A stretch of DNA of 64,000 nt, taken from Streptomyces luteolus (GTDB lineage Bacteria > Actinomycetota > Actinomycetes > Streptomycetales > Streptomycetaceae). The translations under genes were made by a program, and so were the position numbers. The notes beneath the pieces are model-generated. The model was given only the letters and a program-made list of their open reading frames with translations. It was not told the DNA's origin and searched no databases. The DNA lies in assembly GCF_029968015.1 (NCBI RefSeq), contig NZ_JASCIS010000019.1, positions 62,001 to 126,000 on the forward strand. The letters are read 5' to 3'. This document shows positions 44,649 to 53,270 of the stretch, piece after piece (position 1 is the first letter of the stretch; every line of letters starts with the position of its first letter).

Positions 44649-44909
44649 ATGACGGAGTCGGCGTACTCAATCGTGGAAGCACGCGCCAGGCTCGGGGCCA
44701 TTGCGCGTGAGGTCAGCGCAACCCGGCAGCCCGTGGCCATCACCGACCATGGACAGACCGTCGCCATACTGGTCAGCCCGGCCGACGCTCTGGAGCTCGA
44801 GGAAATGAGAGCACTGGCCGCCTACCGGGAACGCCAGGCCCGCGGCGAGTCCGCCGGCGTGCCGCACGATGAAGCCCTCCGCCGGATCTTCGGCGAGGGC
44901 GGAGCATGA
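44649..44909 (+). CDS. Phd/YefM family antitoxin
   Basis: An 86-residue protein beginning MTESAYSIVEARARLGAIAREV, with PVAITDHGQTVAILVSPADAL, the standard Phd/YefM DNA-binding fold. The C-terminal LEEMRALAAYRERQARGESAG is the usual toxin-binding tail. Its stop overlaps the start of the RelE-like reading frame (ATGA). Since that toxin is truncated, the antitoxin may be an orphan. No ribosome site precedes the ATG. Confidence 0.88.
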   Translation: MTESAYSIVEARARLGAIAREVSATRQPVAITDHGQTVAILVSPADALELEEMRALAAYRERQARGESAGVPHDEALRRIFGEGGA

Positions 44910-45031
44910 CGTACCAGGTCATCTGGGAACCAGAGGCACTGGCGCAGGCCGAGCGTTTCGCCAAGGACGATCCGGACGGCGTCCGTCAGGTCTTTGCCGG
45001 AGTGGACCAACTCGCCAGGGACCCCCGCTGA
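44906..45031 (+). pseudogene. Truncated RelE/ParE-type toxin
   Basis: A 41-codon frame, MTYQVIWEPEALAQAERFAK then DDPDGVRQVFAGVDQLARDPR and a TGA. This matches the first half of RelE-family toxins, which are about 85-95 residues and continue with the catalytic Arg/Tyr-rich strands. The stop is followed after five bases by a perfect terminator hairpin, so the second half has been deleted or replaced. It is translationally coupled to the antitoxin. Confidence 0.75.
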
Positions 45032-45036
45032 ACAGA

Positions 45037-45072
45037 CCGGGGGCCGGAGTTCGAGTGAACTCCGGCCCCCGG
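45037..45072. terminator. Bidirectional terminator between toxin remnant and DUF4190 gene
   Basis: Perfect 16-bp stem: arms 45037-45052 (ccgggggccggagttc) and 45057-45072, loop gagt. It lies between convergent genes, 22 bp after the DUF4190 gene stop on the minus strand. Confidence 0.9.
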
Positions 45073-45094
45073 AACGGAACTTGGCGACGTACCC

Positions 45095-46000
45095 TCAGCC
45101 CACGCGCACGTCCTGCACCAGCACCTGCACCTGCCCCTGCACCTGGGACGCCGAGATCCCGTCGTACGGATAGGGATCGTCGGACGAGTCGTTCGCCGCC
45201 GCGACGATCACCACGACCAGGAACACCACGCCGAGCACCACGCCGACGATGCCGCAGATCAGACCGGCCAGGGCCTGACCCGGGTTGGTGGCCTCACCGC
45301 GGGCCGCCTTCCCGCGGCCGATCGCGCCGAAGATGATCGCGAGGATGCCGAGGATGATCGCCAGCGGCCAGAAGCAGAAGATCGCCGCGGCGATGATGCC
45401 GAGGACGAGGGACGTCACGCCCATGCCGTTGCTCGGCTGCACCGGCATCTGCGACCAGCCGTACCCGGCGGAGCCGGAGTACCCCGGATAGCCCGGGTAA
45501 CCGGGCTGACCCGCGCCGGGCGCCGCGTACGGCAACGCGGCCTGGGCGGCCGGTCCGTCGGGCGAGACCGGCGGCGGAGGCACCGCGTCACCGCCCGCCG
45601 GGTAGCCGTACCCGGGCGCGGTCGGCTGAGCCGCGGGGCTCTGCCACGGGTCGGCCGGTGCGGTCGGGGGCACCGGGGTGCCGTCCTGACCCGCACCCGG
45701 CATCGACGCCACCGTGTTCTGGTCGTGCACCGAGCCCCCGCGCCCGGCGCCGTCCGCGGGCGGCGCCCACGGGTCCCGAGCCTCTGCTTCGGGCGCGGGT
45801 TCCTTCTTGCCGAGCGACACTTCCGGCTTGCCGAGCGAGACTTCCGGCGCGGCATCCGCAGGCTGGGCGGGTTGCGCGGGCTGCGTGGCGTCCGCAGGCT
45901 GCGCCCCCTCGGCCGCAGGCTGCGCCCCCTCGGCCGTCGGCGGCGCCCACGGGTCGCGCGACACGGGCTCGCCCGGGGTCTGCCGTGCTTCGTCGGACAT
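45095..46000 (-). CDS. DUF4190 membrane protein with Pro/Ala-rich N-terminus
   Basis: A 301-residue protein. About 190 residues are low-complexity Pro, Ala, Gln and Gly, including two RDPWAPP boxes, PEVSLGK repeats and a YPGYPGYSG tract. The C-terminal third is the DUF4190 pair of helices, MGVTSLVLGIIAAAIFCFWPLAIILGIL and a second helix ALAGLICGIVGVVLGVVFLVVVIVAAA. ATG 46000 has AGGGG at a good distance. It is divergent from the adenosine deaminase gene. Function unknown; such proteins are common at the actinomycete membrane. Confidence 0.85.
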   Translation of the reverse strand: MSDEARQTPGEPVSRDPWAPPTAEGAQPAAEGAQPADATQPAQPAQPADAAPEVSLGKPEVSLGKKEPAPEAEARDPWAPPADGAGRGGSVHDQNTVASMPGAGQDGTPVPPTAPADPWQSPAAQPTAPGYGYPAGGDAVPPPPVSPDGPAAQAALPYAAPGAGQPGYPGYPGYSGSAGYGWSQMPVQPSNGMGVTSLVLGIIAAAIFCFWPLAIILGILAIIFGAIGRGKAARGEATNPGQALAGLICGIVGVVLGVVFLVVVIVAAANDSSDDPYPYDGISASQVQGQVQVLVQDVRVG

Positions 46001-46142
46001 GGGCGATCCCCTCATTCGTACGTTCGGTCATGCTAAGGCCCAGGACCCGCCGAGCGGGCGGCCTCTTACGATGATCCCCGATCCACCGATCAGCCGATCA
46101 TCCGCGCCCCCTGAGAGGGCGCCGCTCCGGGGAGGAAACCCG

Positions 46143-47174
46143 ATGTCCGATCTGCCCGCCTTCATCGCCGGTCTGCCCAAGGCCGAACTGCACGTCCACC
46201 ACGTCGGCTCCGCCTCCCCGCGCATCGTCGCCGAACTCGCCGCCCGGCACCCCGACTCCAAGGTCCCCACCGACCCGGAGGCGCTCGCCGACTACTTCAC
46301 GTTCACGGACTTCGCGCACTTCATCACCGTGTACCTGTCGGTGGTCGACCTGATCCGCACCCCCGAGGACGTCCGGCTGCTCACGTACGAGGTGGCCCGT
46401 GACATGGCGCGCCAGCAGATCCGGTACGCCGAGCTGACCATCACGCCGTTCAGCTCCACCCGGCGCGGCATCGACGAGCGGGCGTTCATGGAGGCGATCG
46501 AGGACGCCCGCAAGGCCGCCGAGACCGAGTTCGGGACCGTCCTGCGCTGGTGCTTCGACATCCCCGGCGAGGCCGGACTCGAAGCCGCCGAGGAGACCAC
46601 CCGGCTCGCCACCGACGACCGGCTGCGGCCCGAGGGCCTGGTGTCGTTCGGCCTCGGCGGCCCCGAGATCGGCGTACCGCGCCCGCAGTTCAAGCCGTAC
46701 TTCGACCGTGCGATCGCCGCGGGCCTGCGCAGCGTGCCGCACGCGGGCGAGACCACCGGGCCGCAGACCGTCTGGGACGCGCTGGTCGAGCTGCGCGCCG
46801 AGCGCATCGGGCACGGTACGACCTCCGCCCAGGACCCGGCACTGCTCCGCCACCTCGCCGAGCACCGCATCCCGCTTGAGGTCTGCCCCACGTCGAACAT
46901 CGCGACCCGCGCGGTACTCGACCTGGACGAGCACCCGGTGAAGCAGATGGTCGCGGCCGGGGTGCCCGTCACCATCAACTCCGACGACCCGCCGATGTTC
47001 GGCACGGACCTGAACAACGAGTACGGGGTCGCCGCCCGCCTCCTCGACCTGGACGAGCGGGGCCTCGCGGAGCTCGCCAAGAACGCCGTCACCGCGTCCT
47101 TCCTGGACGAGAGCGGCAAGGCGAAGCTCGCCGCGGAGATCGACACGTACACCGCGAACTGGCTGGCGCCGTAA
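46143..47174 (+). CDS. Adenosine deaminase family protein
   Basis: A 343-residue metal-dependent deaminase. Zinc motif KAELHVHHVGS (usual form HxHLxG, here with His in place of Leu), the base-binding SVPHAGETTG, the catalytic-region RIGHGTTS, CPTSNIATRAV and VTINSDDPPMFG are all in order. It would convert adenosine to inosine. ATG 46143 follows GGGGAGG. The gene after it is a phosphodiesterase 65 bp downstream, a possible operon. Confidence 0.9.
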   Translation: MSDLPAFIAGLPKAELHVHHVGSASPRIVAELAARHPDSKVPTDPEALADYFTFTDFAHFITVYLSVVDLIRTPEDVRLLTYEVARDMARQQIRYAELTITPFSSTRRGIDERAFMEAIEDARKAAETEFGTVLRWCFDIPGEAGLEAAEETTRLATDDRLRPEGLVSFGLGGPEIGVPRPQFKPYFDRAIAAGLRSVPHAGETTGPQTVWDALVELRAERIGHGTTSAQDPALLRHLAEHRIPLEVCPTSNIATRAVLDLDEHPVKQMVAAGVPVTINSDDPPMFGTDLNNEYGVAARLLDLDERGLAELAKNAVTASFLDESGKAKLAAEIDTYTANWLAP

Positions 47175-47239
47175 GGCCCGCGGGTTCCTGGGCCGTCTCC
47201 CGGCTGGCCCCGGTGATCACGGTTGGTGACAATGGGCGC

Positions 47240-47932
47240 ATGCAGACCCTCACCGTCGTGGCCCACCGGGGCGACCCGTACCGGGCCCGGGAGAACACCC
47301 TGCCCTCACTGCGCTGCGCGTTCGCCGCGGGCGCGGACGCCGTGGAGATCGACGTACGGCTGACACGCGACGGCGTGCCCGTGCTGCTGCACGACGAGAC
47401 GCTGAACCGCCTCTGGGGCCACGACCGGCCGCTCGCGCAGCTCTCCGCGGCGGAGCTGCGCGGACTCACCGGCGGCGGGGTGCCCACGCTCGCCGAGGCC
47501 CTCGCCGCCACGCCCGACCGGCGCCTGATGCTCGACCTGCCGGGCGCCTCGGCGCAGGCGGTCCGCACGGTCGTCGGCACCGTCCACGACTGCGGCGCGG
47601 CCGAGCGCGTCGCCTACTGCGCGGGCGCGTGGACGATGGCGCGGGTGCGCGAGACCGACGCGGAGGCGGAGATCGCGCTGACCTGGACCACGCTCGCCCC
47701 GGTCCGCCCGGCGGTCATCTACGAGTTGCGGCCGCGCTGGCTCAACTACCGCTTCGGGCTGCTGAGTCGGGACCTGGTCGCCCGCATCCACATGGACGGC
47801 CTGCTCGTCTCCGCCTGGACCCCGGACACCCGCCGCTCGATGCGCCGGCTGCTCGACCTCGGCGTGGACGCGATCACCACGAACCGGGTGGACGTCCTGA
47901 ACGCCCTGCGCGCCCCGGCTGCCCGCGCCTGA
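47240..47932 (+). CDS. Glycerophosphodiester phosphodiesterase
   Basis: A 230-residue GDPD-fold enzyme. The catalytic motif is VVAHRGDPYRARENTLPSL with the His and Arg; AVEIDVRLTRDGVPVLLHDE supplies the metal-binding Glu and Asp, and the second catalytic His. The C-terminal VDAITTNRVDVL is the usual barrel end. No signal peptide is present, so it is probably cytoplasmic. ATG 47240 is chosen from the family N-terminus. The TnpB element starts 56 bp further on. Confidence 0.9.
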   Translation: MQTLTVVAHRGDPYRARENTLPSLRCAFAAGADAVEIDVRLTRDGVPVLLHDETLNRLWGHDRPLAQLSAAELRGLTGGGVPTLAEALAATPDRRLMLDLPGASAQAVRTVVGTVHDCGAAERVAYCAGAWTMARVRETDAEAEIALTWTTLAPVRPAVIYELRPRWLNYRFGLLSRDLVARIHMDGLLVSAWTPDTRRSMRRLLDLGVDAITTNRVDVLNALRAPAARA

Positions 47933-47994
47933 TCCCGCCGGAGGCCTTCCCGCCTTGGCCCTCTCGGCGTACGGCAGTTGGTCACCACCCCTCG

Positions 47995-49282
47995 CTAAGG
48001 CGAGGGGCTTGCACAGCGGGCGCCACTGGCTGTGGCGGTGCGCTTGCGTCCAGTCCCGCGACCGGTTCTCGGTTGCGGGACAGGGGCCGTTGACGTCGCC
48101 CCGCGTCGCCGCCACATCGCGCACGCTCTGGCACGGATGTTGCGGGAGCCTCCCCCACTCTCGGCTTCGCTCGAGCGGGAGGTGCCCCCATCGGTCTGCG
48201 TGATCAACGAATCCGCAGGACCGACATACAAAGCGGGCCTGGGAGACCCGGTTTGCTCTGTCCATGTGCCCGCATTCGGCGCAGGTGCGGGGGGTGTACG
48301 CCGGATCGACGTGCACCACCGGTACGCCTGCACGGCGGGCCTTGTATGCGATGAAGTTGTCCAGTTGGGCGAACGCCCAGGAGTGCAGGGTGGCCCGTTG
48401 GGGCTTTTTCAGCCGTACCCGTTCGCGGATGCCCGTGAGGTCCTCAAGGGTGATGCCGCGTCCGGTGCGTTCTGCCTCGGCCACCACATGCTTCGCGATC
48501 TTGTGGTTGATGTCCCGTGCCCGCCGTTGCTCCTTGCGGCGGCGCTTCTTCAACCGGCGCTTGGCCGACGGAGTGTTCTTCCTCTGCAGCTTGGTCCGCA
48601 GTGCACGTTCACGCTCGCGGGCCCTATTGAGCTGCCGCCCAGCCATGATCTCGCCGTCAGAGGTGGTGGCGATGTTGACGATGCCCAGGTCCAGGGCGAG
48701 GAAGTCGTCCACCTCGGCGTTGAGGGCCTGTTCGGGGATTTCGCAGGTGGCCTGCAGGAACCACATGCCGTCCCGGTGCAGCAGGTCGGATTCGCCCTTG
48801 CGGTACTTCGCGAGGGTGGCCAGCTGCTCCGCCCCGCTGGTGAACGCCACATCCTTGATCCGCCCGTGGACGGTCCAGATCGAGACACGCTGCTGGTCTG
48901 TCTGCCAGGACAGCATCCGGTCGTCATAGGGCTGCGCGCTCTCAGGGCGGAAGGCGATCGGCTTACCGACCGCCTTCAAGTAGCGCCTCGAACCCGACTT
49001 GCCAAGATTGCCGGCCTTCAGGTTGGCCTTGAGCACCGCGTACGCATCGCAGGTCTTCTTGATGACATGCTGGGCCGCCTGCGCACCCAAGCCCCACCGC
49101 GAGCGGATTTCGGCGTAGGTGAACTTTCGCAGGTCGTACGGACGTCTGGTGTCCTCCTCGAAGGCGACCGCGCTCACCCAGTTCGCGGCCCCATTGCAGG
49201 AACGCAAGGTCGCCTCAAGTGCCGCCGCCTGCATGGGCGTTGGCTTCAGCTTGACCTGTGCTACCAGTTTCACGATACGCAC
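47995..49282 (-). pseudogene. tnpB: TnpB RNA-guided nuclease gene broken by a 40-bp insertion
   Basis: Residues 1-364 read as intact TnpB from the GTG at 49282: RuvC-I FLALDLGIVN (D198), RuvC-II GITLEDL (E280), zinc ribbon CAECGH / CRSCG (C334, C337, C353, C356) and RuvC-III DHADR (D363). Directly after this Asp, 48151-48190 holds a 40-nt palindrome. The normal continuation (SRNIRARACAMWRRRGATST) resumes in another frame and ends at TAG 47995. The three catalytic residues survive, but the C-terminus after insertion is out of frame. Read-through in the first frame would run into sequence antisense to the phosphodiesterase. Confidence 0.85.
48151..48190. repeat. 40-bp palindromic insert (element B) inside tnpB
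   Basis: The insert contains tcccccactctcggcttcgc and tcgagcgggaggtgccccca. Its gggaggtgccccca end matches 3838-3851, where a shorter version sits in element A. Insertion added about 37 net bases (it seems to replace one AAC codon), which is not a multiple of three and shifts the frame. GC-rich sequences of this form recur between genes in Streptomyces genomes. Confidence 0.75.
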
Positions 49283-49487
49283 GATAACCGGTACTTCTGA
49301 TACCGGCTGCCGAACGCCGAGACCCACCTCCTTCCCCGAGGGCCCGGCCCCGTACGCGAAGGGCAGCGGCCTGAGCCTCGGCCAACGGTTCGCGTTTCCG
49401 GCGTTCAACCGCTGATCCACGCGGCACGGGGGCCGGTGGGCCGAAATCTCCGTGCCGGGTCCGCCACCGCCCGGTGATACTGCTCCG

Positions 49488-50402
49488 ATGGTCGACTCGC
49501 CCGCCCCCGCCCCCGCACTCGATTCGCTCGCCGGTCTCGCCCACGGCGACGCCTTCGGCGACCGCTGGTTCGGCATCCTGCGCCGCGAGGGCCCGGCGGC
49601 TCTGGAGGCGCGGATCCCGCCCCCGGAGCCGCTGTGGCGGTGGAGCGACGACACGGCCCAGGCGCTCGTGCTCATCCGGGAACTCGCCGAGAGCGGCGGC
49701 ACCATCGACCAGGACCGCTTCGCCCGGCACCTCGCCGAGTCCTACGCCGACGACCCGCACCGGGGCTATGGTGCCTCGATGCACGACGTGCTCCGCCGGA
49801 TCGGTGCGGGCGAGTCATGGCGCGAGGTGGTGGCGGAGCAGTTCGGCGGCCAGGGTTCCTGGGGCAACGGCGCGGCCATGCGGGTGGCCCCGCTCGGTGC
49901 CTGGCTCGCCGGTGACCTCGACGCCGTCGCCGAGCAGGCCGCCCGGCAGAGCGCGGTCTCGCACCGTCACCCGGAAGCGGTCGCCGGGGCGGTGGCGGTC
50001 GCCGTGGCCGCGGCGCTCGCCGCCCGCAGCCGGGGCGGTACGGCCCCGGCGCGCCCCGACTTCCTGCGGGCCGTCGCCGAACGGCTCCCCGTCGGAGACG
50101 TCAGGTCGGGGCTGCGGATCGCGGCCCGGATGCCGGAGCACACCTCGGTCCGCCACGCGGCGGAGGTGCTGGGCTCCGGCTACCGGATGTCGGGGCCCGA
50201 CACCGTCCCGTACGCCCTGTGGTGTGCGGCCACGCACCTCGACGATCTGCACGAGGGCCTGTGGTGCACCGTGGCCGGGCGCGGCGACATCGACACCACC
50301 TGCGCCATCGCGGGTGGGGTCATCGCGGCCCGCACGGGCGTCACCGCCCTCCCGCCCACCTGGCACGCGGCCCGCGAACCGCTGCCCCCGGTGAGACGGT
50401 GA
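49488..50402 (+). CDS. ADP-ribosylglycohydrolase family protein
   Basis: A 304-residue protein of the ARH/DraG fold. The metal ligands appear as LWRWSDDTAQAL (near the N-terminus; SDDT stands for the usual TDDT) and GRGDIDTTCAIAGGVIAAR. GNGAAMRVAPLGAWLAGD is the central signature. Members remove ADP-ribose from arginine or related adducts. The ATG at 49488 is 8 nt after GGTGAT. The stop is 7 bp from the stop of the convergent potD gene. The target is unknown. Confidence 0.9.
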   Translation: MVDSPAPAPALDSLAGLAHGDAFGDRWFGILRREGPAALEARIPPPEPLWRWSDDTAQALVLIRELAESGGTIDQDRFARHLAESYADDPHRGYGASMHDVLRRIGAGESWREVVAEQFGGQGSWGNGAAMRVAPLGAWLAGDLDAVAEQAARQSAVSHRHPEAVAGAVAVAVAAALAARSRGGTAPARPDFLRAVAERLPVGDVRSGLRIAARMPEHTSVRHAAEVLGSGYRMSGPDTVPYALWCAATHLDDLHEGLWCTVAGRGDIDTTCAIAGGVIAARTGVTALPPTWHAAREPLPPVRR

Positions 50403-50409
50403 CACGGGC

Positions 50410-51582
50410 TCACAACCCCGCCACCCCGTTCCACCGCTTCGCCAGCTCCGGGCGTTCCCTGGACGTGATGTCGCGGGCGATCGCGAGGCGGGCGCGCATC
50501 GCGTCGTCCGGGAAGATCAGCGGGTCCTCGGCGAGTGCGGCGGTCTCCTCGTCCTTGGCGGAGGCGAGGACGTCGCGGGCGGCGGGGACGGGGCAGACGT
50601 AGTTGACCCAGGCGGCGAGTTCGGCGGCGACCTCGGGCTCGTAGTAGTAGTCGACCAGCTTCTCGGCGTTGGCCTTGTGCCGGGCGAGGTTGGGGATCAT
50701 CAGGGACTCGGACCAGAGCTCGGCGCCCTCCTCGGGTACGACGAACTCGATCTCCGGCTTGTCGGCCTGGAGCTGGATGACGTCCCCGGAGTAGGCCTGG
50801 CAGGCGAGGACGTCGCCGCTCGCCAGGTCCTTGATGTAGTCGTTGCCGGTGAAGCGGCGGATGTGCCGGCTGTTCACGAGCTTCTCCACGCGGTCGCAGA
50901 CCCGGTGGAAGTCGTCGTTCGTCCAGCGTGTGATGTCGACGCCGTCGCCCTGCATCAGCAGCGCGAACGCCTCGTCGAGCCCGGAGAGCAGGGTGACCCG
51001 CCCCTTCAGGTCGTCCGCCCACAGATCGCTCACCCGCCGTATCTCACGGCCGAGTTGCTCGCGGTTGTACGCGATGCCGGTGATCCCGGACTGCCAGGGC
51101 ACGGTGGAACGGCGGCCCTTGTCGAAGTGCGGGTTGCGCAGGAGCGGGTCCAGGTGCCGGTCGACGTTCGGCTGGCGCGAGCGGTCCATCTCCTGCACCC
51201 AGCCGAGCCGTACGAAGCGGGCGCACATCCAGTCGCTGATGACGATGAGGTCGCGGCCGGTGTCCTGGTGGTTCATCAGGGAGGGGCTGATCTTCCCGAA
51301 GAACTCGTCGTTGTCGTTGATCTCCTCGGTGTACGTGACGGAGATCCCGGTGCGTTCCCGGAACGCGTCCAGGGTGGGCCGGCGCGAAGCGTTGTCGTCG
51401 TCGGTGTCGATGTAGAGGGGCCAGTTGGCGAAGGTCAGCGCCTTGTCGCGGGCGGAGCGGTCGGGCGCGGCCCGCCGGTCGGCGGAGATCCGGGCGGACG
51501 GCACCCCGCATCCGCTGAGCGCGGCGAGAGCTGCGGTGCCGCCGAGTCCCTTGAGCAACGTACGACGCGAGTGAACAGCCAT
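50410..51582 (-). CDS. potD: Polyamine-binding lipoprotein PotD (second copy)
   Basis: A 390-residue Tat lipoprotein: HSRRTLLKGLGGTAALAALSGC with a lipobox. The domain has FANWPLYIDTDDDN, YTEEINDNDEFFGKISPSL and IRRFTGNDYIKDLASGDVLA, parallel to the first PotD (40804-42054). No transporter subunits accompany it, so it probably uses PotABC encoded 10 kb away. The neighbour upstream is the second aminobutyraldehyde dehydrogenase, 90 bp away on the same strand. ATG 51582 has a weak site (GTGAAG). Confidence 0.9.
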   Translation of the reverse strand: MAVHSRRTLLKGLGGTAALAALSGCGVPSARISADRRAAPDRSARDKALTFANWPLYIDTDDDNASRRPTLDAFRERTGISVTYTEEINDNDEFFGKISPSLMNHQDTGRDLIVISDWMCARFVRLGWVQEMDRSRQPNVDRHLDPLLRNPHFDKGRRSTVPWQSGITGIAYNREQLGREIRRVSDLWADDLKGRVTLLSGLDEAFALLMQGDGVDITRWTNDDFHRVCDRVEKLVNSRHIRRFTGNDYIKDLASGDVLACQAYSGDVIQLQADKPEIEFVVPEEGAELWSESLMIPNLARHKANAEKLVDYYYEPEVAAELAAWVNYVCPVPAARDVLASAKDEETAALAEDPLIFPDDAMRARLAIARDITSRERPELAKRWNGVAGL

Positions 51583-51671
51583 GCGGACAGCTTCACTTGA
51601 CGCGGACGCGGCGGGCAATGGACACCTTGTCCACTGCCCGCCGCATCCATGGTTCACATCGTCGGCGGTGC

Positions 51672-53108
51672 TCAGCCCAGAGACGTCATCACGTGCTTGA
51701 CGCGCGTGTAGTCGTCGAAGCCGTACGCCGAGAGGTCCTTGCCGTAGCCGGACTTCTTGAAGCCGCCGTGCGGCATCTCCGCGACCAGCGGGATGTGGGT
51801 GTTGATCCAGACGCAGCCGAAGTCGAGGACCTTGGACATGCGCATGGCGCGCCCGTGGTCCTTGGTCCACACCGAGGAGGCGAGGGCGTACTCCACGCCG
51901 TTCGCGTACTCCACGGCCTGGTCCTCGTCGCGGAACGACTGGACGGTGATGACCGGGCCGAAGACCTCGTTCTGGATGATCTCGTCGTCCTGCTTGAGGC
52001 CGGAGACCACCGTCGCGGCGTAGAAGAAGCCCTTGTCGCCGACGCGCTGGCCGCCCGCCTCGACCTTGGCGTGCGCGGGCAGCCGGTCGATGAAGCCCTC
52101 GACCTGCTTGAGCTGGTTCGGGTTGTTGAGCGGGCCGAACGCGACGTCCTCGTCGTCGGGCATGCCGGTCTTGGTGTCGGCGGCGGCCTTGGCGAGGGCG
52201 GTCACGAACTCGTCGTGGACGGACTCGTGGACGAGGACGCGGGTGGCGGCGGTGCAGTCCTGGCCGGCGTTGAAGAAGCCCGCCTCGGAGATGCCGGAGA
52301 CGGCCGCGGCGATGTCGGCGTCCTCGAAGACCACGACGGGCGCCTTGCCGCCGAGCTCCAGGTGGACCCGCTTGAGGTCCTTGGACGCGGACTCGGCGAC
52401 CTGCATGCCGGCCCGCACGGAGCCGGTGATGGAGGCCATCGCCGGGGTGTTGTGCTCGACCATCATGCGGCCGGTGTCACGGTCGCCGGTGACGACGTTG
52501 AAGACGCCCTTCGGCACGATCGAGCCGATGATCTCGGCCATCAGGGCCGTGGACGCGGGCGTCGTGTCGGAGGGCTTGAGGACCACGGTGTTGCCCGCGG
52601 CGAGCGCCGGGGCGAACTTCCAGACGGCCATCATCATCGGGTAGTTCCACGGCGCGACCTGCGCGCAGACGCCGATCGGCTCGCGGCGGATGATGGAGGT
52701 CAGGCCCTCCATGTACTCACCGGCGGAGCGGCCCTCCAGCATCCGGGCGGCGCCCGCGAAGAACCGGATCTGGTCGATCATCGCCGGGATCTCCTCGGTG
52801 CGGGTCAGCCCGAGGGGCTTGCCGCAGTTCTCCGACTCGGCCGCGATCAGGTCCTCGGCGCGCTCCTCGAACGCGTCGGCGATCTTCAGCAGCGCCTTCT
52901 GGCGCTCGGCGGGTACGAGGTCGCGCCAGGCCGGGAAGGCCTTCTCGGCGGCGGCCATGGCGGCATCGACGTCGGCCTGGCCGGACAGCGGAGCGGTGGC
53001 GTACGGCTCGCCGGTAGCCGGGTTGACCACCTCGGTGGTCCGCCCGTCCGCGGCGTCCCGGAACTCTCCGTCGATGTAGTTGCGCAGACGACGCAGCTCG
53101 GTGGTCAC
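51672..53108 (-). CDS. Gamma-aminobutyraldehyde dehydrogenase (second copy)
   Basis: A 478-residue ALDH: CAQVAPWNYPMMMAVWKFAPA, VHLELGGKAPVVVF, nucleophile Cys in FNAGQDCTAATRVLV, and the C-terminal EMPHGGFKKSGYGKDLSAYG. It is closest in style to PatD/Prr enzymes that make GABA from aminobutyraldehyde. It lacks the N-terminal extension of the first copy. GTG start at 53108 with GAGGAGG at ideal spacing. It diverges from the Lrp-type regulator gene. Confidence 0.92.
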   Translation of the reverse strand: MTTELRRLRNYIDGEFRDAADGRTTEVVNPATGEPYATAPLSGQADVDAAMAAAEKAFPAWRDLVPAERQKALLKIADAFEERAEDLIAAESENCGKPLGLTRTEEIPAMIDQIRFFAGAARMLEGRSAGEYMEGLTSIIRREPIGVCAQVAPWNYPMMMAVWKFAPALAAGNTVVLKPSDTTPASTALMAEIIGSIVPKGVFNVVTGDRDTGRMMVEHNTPAMASITGSVRAGMQVAESASKDLKRVHLELGGKAPVVVFEDADIAAAVSGISEAGFFNAGQDCTAATRVLVHESVHDEFVTALAKAAADTKTGMPDDEDVAFGPLNNPNQLKQVEGFIDRLPAHAKVEAGGQRVGDKGFFYAATVVSGLKQDDEIIQNEVFGPVITVQSFRDEDQAVEYANGVEYALASSVWTKDHGRAMRMSKVLDFGCVWINTHIPLVAEMPHGGFKKSGYGKDLSAYGFDDYTRVKHVMTSLG

Positions 53109-53270
53109 TGCGGCCTCCTCAGAGGGTTGGTCTTGAGCGGATCTTTCGGACTTGAGCGGCCCCAGCGGATCCTATGTCCGGTGGGTGAGACACCCAGGCC
53201 TACCCTAACGTCCCCACCGCCGCTTTCGACATACCCAACGCCCCACAACTACGAAATCAGTGGGCTGAGA

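Larger units (their letters stand above)
47988..49306 (-). mobile_element. Decayed IS200/IS605-type element (TnpB only)
   Basis: The element carries tnpB and no tnpA. Its tnpB-start side ends in a perfect hairpin ccggta (49288-49293) / taccgg (49301-49306) with a 7-nt loop. Its tnpB-stop side ends with cccctcgc (47988-47995) / gcgagggg (48000-48007), stem 8 and a taag loop, with the tnpB stop codon inside. Subterminal hairpins like these are how Y1-transposase elements are recognised. It lies between the phosphodiesterase and ADP-ribosylglycohydrolase genes. The exact ends are not determined. It cannot move without a TnpA from elsewhere. Confidence 0.75.

Noticed and set aside
47306..49705. 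A single 799-codon minus-strand gene
   Set aside because: Only the segment 48191-49282 is TnpB. The ends are read-through upstream of the element and antisense to the phosphodiesterase after the insertion-caused frameshift.
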